From contig NC_134020.1 in the NCBI RefSeq assembly GCF_040712315.1, positions 36,386,751-36,450,750 of the forward strand: DNA of 64,000 bases, read 5' to 3'. The stretch is from Castanea sativa. Its lineage: Eukaryota; Streptophyta; Magnoliopsida; Fagales; Fagaceae. Of the stretch, positions 57,610 to 64,000 are shown piece after piece (the stretch's first letter is position 1; each line of letters opens with the position of its first letter). The notes beneath the pieces are model-generated. The model was not told the DNA's origin and searched no databases. It saw only the letters and a program-made list of their open reading frames with translations. A program made the position numbers and the translations under genes.

Positions 57610-60600
57610 CGTTTATCCCCCATTTTCTTTCCTAATTGTATCTAGCTTAAATAGGAAAGATGAAGTAAAAATGTTATTGCCTTGCAATAGGTAATAAATC
57701 TCAATGCTTGAATATTAGAAAATATTTATTATCTTACCAAAATTATAATTTTGGACATTAAATAGCAGGGTCAAATTTTATTGCCGTTTCAAGTAATGAA
57801 ATAAAAAATAAAAACCCAATTTCAAGCTTTAAAATCGGACCTTCTCAAAAAAAATATAAATAAATAAAGGCATTAAAATCAGAATTTATTCTATTGTCTT
57901 TTTAGAATTTAGAATCATATTTAAGGATTTCAAAGATGTTTTAAAAAAAAAAAGACAATAAGTATGTACATCTTTTTACATCTCTAGTTTCTCAACGAAA
58001 ATTAATGATGGACCATGTTTAAAGCAATAAGTACTCAAATGTATGACTTGAACGATATACACTTATTAAGGTCATTATTTGAGAACAATCAAGATTATTA
58101 ATTTGTTAGTATTTTTTGGAGCAAAACGAAGCTAGTAAAGCTCGAAAAAAAATGGATCAACAAAAGGCTCAATATGAAATAAATCATCCGGCAGAAAAAG
58201 GTCATGGACATGGACCTGCAATAATTGTTGAGAATATTGCAAATGTTTCCCTAGCAAGTTAGGTCCGTATACCTGAATTTTCTCTTATTTATATTATAAC
58301 ATTACTTGCTTTACTTAGAATAAAGCAAATTCTAAAAGTATTCAAACCACAATATGAGGAAAAGATATTACACCCTCCTTTTAGCAACTTTATTTATGGG
58401 TAAGCTATTTCCCACCATAGTTGCTATTGTCTAGATAATTTCTATGTTAACGGCCAAGAGTTGAACAATTGCATGCTATGTGCCTATGTGGTTAAACATT
58501 TATTGACAAATTTCATAGTCAACTGATGAACGGAACATATTTCATAAAAAGAAAGCAAATGAGACGGTAGGCTATTTTTGCTTGCTTTATTGCTACAAAA
58601 CTTGGCAACCAATGTGCACATGCATGTCATATGGGCTGGAATATGTACAATAATTTATTCCCTTATTTGTTTTCACCAATTTTCTTCCATGAATTATATG
58701 CAGCCATATCATGACCTTCTCTTATCATTTCATAAGGTTGCCAGCCTTTTAAGTATATGTTATGCTATATAATCGACAAAGGTAAAATGAGACACAAGTT
58801 TCTCATAAATGGCCTCTATTTCGTTTACTTGTAGCCATCTCAGCTTGAGGTGTCAATATATACCTATTTATTATCAGCGAATTTTCTTTTCAAAGAAATT
58901 TTGAAACATCTAATTGATTATGGAATTTCATATCTTGAAAATATCACACTTAAGATGATGTTATTTTTCATATTTATTCCTCCAAATTGAATTGCTATCA
59001 AGTCTCACCCTGCTCTATGGAATAATCTATCCAACTAATTATTTATTTCATTCTACTCATTTATTTTAAAGAGTAGCAATGCCTTTTTGGGACCACTCTA
59101 TGAATTTATACATATTGTTTTATCATGAACATACTACCTCATCTCTATCCATACATATTCATTGGCATTGGTCTATTAGTTTCTAAATTTTGTTCTAATA
59201 AATTAGAAATGAAATTTTATAAAGATTTCCATTTGGGACTAAAATTAAGCCCAAAGGAAGAAAAATACAGGTATAAACCATAACAGGCCTTTCTTTTGGT
59301 CATCATCCAATAGCGAATGCACTTTTCATGTTTGAACGGGGGCAAACCCTCTGGATATCTACATCTTCAAATAGCAGGAACAAAATGTAGCAACGATGCA
59401 TCCCAGTTCTTGGTCCCTAAGGTCAGATTTAAACATTTCTTTTCCTTTTTTAATTCTCCAAGTATTTGCAACAACGATTAGGCATAATGACAAATATCAT
59501 TATTGCCAATTAAAAAACTTAACTGTTTAAGAAATTTAAAATTGTTTACCATGATAAATATAACTGTTTATCATAATGAACGTACACACCGAATTCCAAC
59601 ACTCTTTAAACACTTTGCCAAGTGTTATTCAGTTGCACAAGAATAGGGTAATAGGTATGAAAATGATCGTTGGAAAGGCAAATTGCCAAATTACAAGATT
59701 AGTACAAACATGCACAATTGACACAAAAGACTAGATAATTTCTTGCTAAAGTTAAAAGGCTTGACTAGTAATATCTGCTCTAGCTAGTGTGACCTATTTT
59801 AGACTTTTGATCACTAACCGATCAAATGATCTTAAGTTCGTCCATTTCTTTTGCTATTCTACTATCACCAAAACAAAGAAAAAATTTGAAATGGTTGAAT
59901 TGCCTATAGAGCATGTGCTTCACACATAAAATAAGACAATTCTATTCGATTGCATGGCATTAAGTGTGGCTTTAATCCTCACTAAGTTTTCATACTCTTA
60001 CATGAAATGATATTGTTTGGACCTAAGTTATATCAATTCACCCAAAATTTGTATAATATGTAAACCTATAAGAGGTTTGTTAGATTACTAGCTTCAAATA
60101 TGCAAAAACAGATGTTCCAAATTTTCTAAGGGGATGTCATAATTTGACGAAGAAAAACCCTTAAGAAGAAAATAGAGATATAGCTAAAAGTTGTGAAAAT
60201 TCCATCTACAACACAAATGCCGAGTTTAACTCCTGTAAATTATGGGTTGTACAAATCCAACAAAGAAGAGCTCTATAAGTAAGAGTTCAATGACGAAGAG
60301 GTCGTCAAGAAGACTACAACAATGAAAAGACCGAGGTATGTACAAAATAGTATTGAGATTTAAGGTCTTCTATTGAGGTAACTCATTTTCTTTCTTTCTT
60401 TTTTATCCATGAGATCATTTTATTGAAATTAAATAAATATCAAGCTTGCATGATTATTACAAATGTGTATGTAGAACATGTTGAAAATATTGCTATAAAA
60501 TTGTTACAATTATCACGATCAATATGACTATATTTTTAGTAGCATATGTTTCATTGCCATGAATCTGAGAAATTCTATTAAGTTTCCTACACTTAAAATT

Positions 60601-61500
60601 CTAGATGATCATGTTCATAATATGCCCATGAATTTAAGTCTCAATAAATTTCCGCTATCTCCATCAACTTACCAAAATCTTCTTAAATTGCTTTAAAAAT
60701 CATATACGGTGCAAGCACCTAACAAAGACTAGTTTAAATAAGCATATAGTCAAATAGCTTCAATTTTTATACTTCTCTATGATTCATATAGAATGCACTT
60801 CGTCTTGTATAGCGTGCAATTGCACATTTGTACATTGTCATGTAGCTAGCACTATTGAAGAGACTTAAACGTACAATTAAAGAAGAATGAAGAGGAAATT
60901 GCTATTACAAATGGCAATGACCATAGTCGTCAAAGCATGCCAAAAAAAAAAAAAAGGGTTCCAATCATGATAGACCATTCCTCTAGTTTTCAACAAACGA
61001 GAATTGTACTTTCACATTTGAATAGGAGCAAAAATGTGGCCTAGTTTTTACGCCTTCAAAAAATTGAAGCAAAAGAGATTTAGGCCTTAAACATGAAGTA
61101 TCATGTTGAGCTTAAAAAAAAAATCTTGAAAAGAGAAGAGCTTGTCATCTTAAAAAGGGAAGAGCTTTTCAAGAAGATCCCAAAAAAAAAAAGATCGAGG
61201 TATGTAACAAAATAATATCGTCATTTAAGGTAACACATTTATCTCTATCTCTTTTATATTTGTCTATAAAAATTTACACATAATAAGGTTTCAGGCAAAA
61301 ATGTATGTACTATTAGACAGATCACAAAAGAGGTAGAACTCTAGGATTACAAGAAAATAAGAAAAGGCCCACCTAGGCCATTGGTAACTTATAATTCCAT
61401 ATATGAATTTTTCTAAAATTCTTGTCTAACCAAGTCTTGGCAAGTGTATGTGCTACTTAATGCAGATATCAACATGGCCTCAAGAAGGTCCAAAATGACA
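57610..61500. other. LARD interior, no coding domain
   Basis: AT-rich DNA read on both strands for RT (YVDD/FADD), protease and integrase motifs without success; only short open frames. Confidence 0.55.
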
Positions 61501-61523
61501 TAGCATCAAAGAATCTTTCTAGC

Positions 61524-62060
61524 AATAAGTGACAAGATTCCTTAAATGGATGTAAGTCACCAAAAAATGGCTACATGATGAGATTCCGTCAAGACGGATG
61601 TAAATCACTAACAAAGCCTAAGTGACAAGATTCCTTAAATGGATATAAGTCACCAAAAAATGGCTACGTGATGAGATTCCGCAAAGACGGATGTAAATCA
61701 CTGACGAAGCCTAAGTGACAAGATTCCTTAAATGGATGTAAGTCGCCAAAAAATAGCTAAGTGATAAGATTCCACCAAGACGGATGTAAATTACCGACAA
61801 AGCCTAAGTGACAAGATTCCTTAAATGGATGTAAGTAGCACAAAAATGGCTACGTGATGAGATTCCACCAAGATGGATGTAAATCACTGACAAAACCTAA
61901 GTGACAAGATTCTTTAAATGGATGTAAGTCACAAAAAAAAAATTGAACAAGTTTCCACTAGACGGATGTAAATCGCTAAGTCTAAATGACGAAGCTCCGT
62001 AACTGGATGTAAGCCACTTAAAAGTGGCTAAGTGACTAAATACCCTTAGACGAGTGTAAG
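61524..62060 (+). repeat. 93-bp tandem array built from ~46-bp half units
   Basis: cctaagtgacaagattcct occurs at 61617, 61710, 61803 and 61896, with an aataag variant at 61524: period exactly 93 bp. Each unit has two related halves, one with gattccttaaatggatgtaa, the other with gattccgtcaagacggatg. The last units (to about 62060) are degenerate. Confidence 0.9.
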
Positions 62061-62467
62061 CAGACAAGGATTCTCACACAAACGCAAGTCACACGTAAAT
62101 AAAGAATATCAAACGTGACAACCAAAAAATGAATGAAAGAAGAAACATCGAAGTGACCAAAAATGGTTGTCCAAAAAAAAAATCACCTCGCTCTTCAAGA
62201 GTAATAAAAAATGGTCGTCCAAAAAAAATTACCTTACTCTTCAACAATGATAAAAAAAAATGATCGTCTAAAGAAATTAGCTCACTTTCAAGATCAAGCT
62301 ATGATCCCTCGAACGTCCAAAAAGACTGTCAAAAGGCAGATAATAAGAAGTCATTGCGAAAATACTACCGTTCTTGAAGAAGAAAGTAGTTGAAGATAAA
62401 TAAGTCTGAGTTTAAACAAGTCGAGAATATTCCCAAAGCCTGACTAGCACAAAGCAAAATCAGACTT

Positions 62468-62483
62468 GGAAATGGGGGGCAAT
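62468..62483 (+). other. Polypurine tract of LARD
   Basis: ggaaatggggggcaat directly precedes the 3' LTR. Confidence 0.7.
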
Positions 62484-62914
62484 TGATGAGTCCATAAAAA
62501 TTATTAAGGTCGTCCATCTTAATGGACAGTCATTGCATCATTAGTAGGCCATCAAAGATAGATAAGTAACTGCCCAACACATTCAATAACAATCATCAAA
62601 TACCTTAAACCCTCTCATCAAGATAAAGAACGTTACAATTAGGATAATAATCACCCCTATTTATGTCCAACAACTACCTAAGTCATCTATAAAAAGGACA
62701 ATTTGTCCATTTGCTAAGGTATGTTAGAAACTATTACAAAATACCATCTATATATGAAAGATCTAGGTTGATACTAACTTAAGCATCAAAGGCTCACTCA
62801 CCGGGCACAACCCGGTGGTCTTTTTGATGAACTCTCTTTATCTCGCAGGTCCTACAAGATCGTCAAGAGCTCCGGATTGGACGAGTGACCCAACTGACAA
62901 TTTTGGCATCATCA
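62484..62914 (+). repeat. 3' LTR of LARD
   Basis: 431-bp direct copy of 56028-56458. Confidence 0.92.
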
Positions 62915-62919
62915 GGTAA

Positions 62920-63336
62920 TATTCTAATTTTTTAGTTCACAACATCCACTCAATAAGTATGACCACTCTAGTTCTATTTAAATTTTTTTAAAAGGTTGTG
63001 TTGTTTATTTCGAGTAAAATTGGTTGAATGGGCTTAATTTTTTTAGCTTTGTTATTAGTAATTTTTTTTGGTCTAATTTTTTTGAGCTTATTAATTTTGT
63101 TTTAGATTTTAGATTTTTTTAAAAAAATTATGGACTTTAAAGAATTAATGATATTGTTAATGGGGCTAAGTGTAATTTTATTGAAACAAATTACTAAAGT
63201 CAATACTTTTTTTAGAAATGCTAAAACTAATACCTACACACACGCTAATATTTTATATATATAAAATTTTGGGGGAGGAGGGGGGGGGGGGGGCGGTTGC
63301 CCCCAAAGCCTAGGAATAGCTCCGTCCCCGCTAGCA
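62920..63336. mobile_element. Possible degraded hAT-like remnant
   Basis: A poly(G) run and gttgcccccaaagcctagg, then gctccgtccccg near 63310-63335, resemble the right end of the hAT element type at 55149, and attttagattttt is shared. No TSD or left end found. Confidence 0.25.
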
Positions 63337-64000
63337 ATGCATTTCTTATAGAGACTAACTAAAAAACTTAATTGAATACACTCAAAACTTATAAAATAAT
63401 TGAATTGAATAAGAGTAAAGTTAAGAGTTAAATTGAATTTTAGGCAAAGTTAGAAGATGTAATTTGTAATTTAACCAAAATGATATTTATTTTATAATTT
63501 AAATAATTTGATCTTAATTCAAATATACCTGATGAAGTAAAACACGTGTTATATATTTTTTAATTTAGATGAAAATTAAAAAAATTTGAAGGGAAATTAA
63601 AACTATTTGAGATCATAATAGTATGTCCATAAATAGTACTGCGTATTTTGTATATTACTTTGGTTGAAATTATGACCAAATATCCCCCCAAAAAAATGTA
63701 CGCTTGTGGTTTAGTGGCATAGCGCTATCTTGTTTAAGGACAAAACTTGGATTCAATATTTGCTCATAGCTATTTTTCAGGGAAATGTGGCATTGTCTTC
63801 TTATGGAAATATTGTGGAGGATCTTTGTTATTTATTGTCTTTTCTGTTTTCTGATTTCATTCATGTGCACCGTAGTGGTAATTTGGTTGTTGATGTTTAG
63901 CAAAAAAAGCTAAGAACATGGTAGGGTGTCAAATTTGGTTAGAGGCCATGCCTGAAGACATTGTCCCTCTTGTTGGTTTTGATGTTCATTAATTTTTGTT
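63337..64000. other. Intergenic, no gene seen
   Basis: AT-rich. A weak tRNA-like piece (gtggtttagtggcatagcgc near 63707; ttggattcaata near 63749) could be a decayed SINE head, but spacing and B box are poor. Confidence 0.35.

Larger units (their letters stand above)
56028..62914 (+). mobile_element. LARD-type non-autonomous LTR retrotransposon
   Basis: 6887 bp with 431-bp LTRs (56028-56458 and 62484-62914; TGATGAGTCC...CATCATCA), a perfect 5-bp TSD ggtaa (56023-56027 and 62915-62919), a TGGCGCCGT primer site and a PPT. The 6-kb interior has no gag, protease, RT or integrase motif, only AT-rich DNA, a nested MITE and a 93-bp array. LTRs differ at about a dozen positions by eye, so the insertion is fairly recent. 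Confidence 0.92.

Noticed and set aside
61524..62060. CRISPR-like array
   Set aside because: 93-bp units are contiguous with no unique spacers, in plant DNA with no cas genes.

Overview
This 64 kb window is plant nuclear DNA from a dicot, probably a woody species. It is AT-rich, has one spliced plant gene with GT/AG introns, and is otherwise mostly transposable elements inserted into each other. There is no operon structure, no intact rRNA or tRNA gene and no CRISPR array. Repeat style suggests a tree such as Fagaceae, but that is a weak guess.

Layout. (1) 526-12323 is a decayed Ty3/gypsy element of the Tat/Retand type: LTRs of 782 and 764 bp, a TGGCGCCGT primer site, gag, protease, RT, RNase H, a second RNase H and integrase, then about nine 150-bp tandem repeats, then a long antisense extra ORF, PPT and 3' LTR. 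(2) 13190-13900 is a solo LTR with a perfect 5-bp target duplication (TSD); 15578-15764 is a SINE. (3) 17073-24316 (minus) is the only host gene, a ten-exon MIP1-leucine-zipper/DUF547 protein of 685 aa by my splice model. Its large intron 4 holds a complete TRIM retrotransposon, a 124-bp duplication and a MITE nested in another MITE. (4) About 24.7-38.0 kb is a cluster of Helitron termini (TC...CTAG, GC-rich hairpins, A^T targets), with a SINE, a MULE-type MITE, 0.55-kb tandem repeats and one element that appears to carry two 3'-type Helitron ends. (5) 38396-53675 is an L1-type LINE with a 13-bp TSD. A poly(A) retroposon (40432-40609) and a 9.16-kb gag-only LTR element (43202-52357, TR-GAG type) inserted into it later. 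The gag-only element contains its own SINE and a 57-bp tandem array, and its LTRs carry four 30-bp repeats resembling as-1. (6) 55149-55967 is a non-autonomous hAT element with an 8-bp TSD. (7) 56028-62914 is a LARD-type LTR element with 431-bp LTRs, a perfect TSD, no gag or pol, a nested MULE MITE and a 93-bp tandem array.

How the parts relate. The host gene is the only sequence likely to serve the plant directly. The other elements form a readable insertion history: SINE and TR-GAG into LINE, MITE into LARD, MITE into MITE, Helitron into Helitron. The LARD and the Tat element share a 17-base primer-site block, so Tat-type elements are plausible trans-helpers of the LARD. All coding elements are broken by stops and frameshifts. 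All calls come from reading the sequence; no database search was possible.
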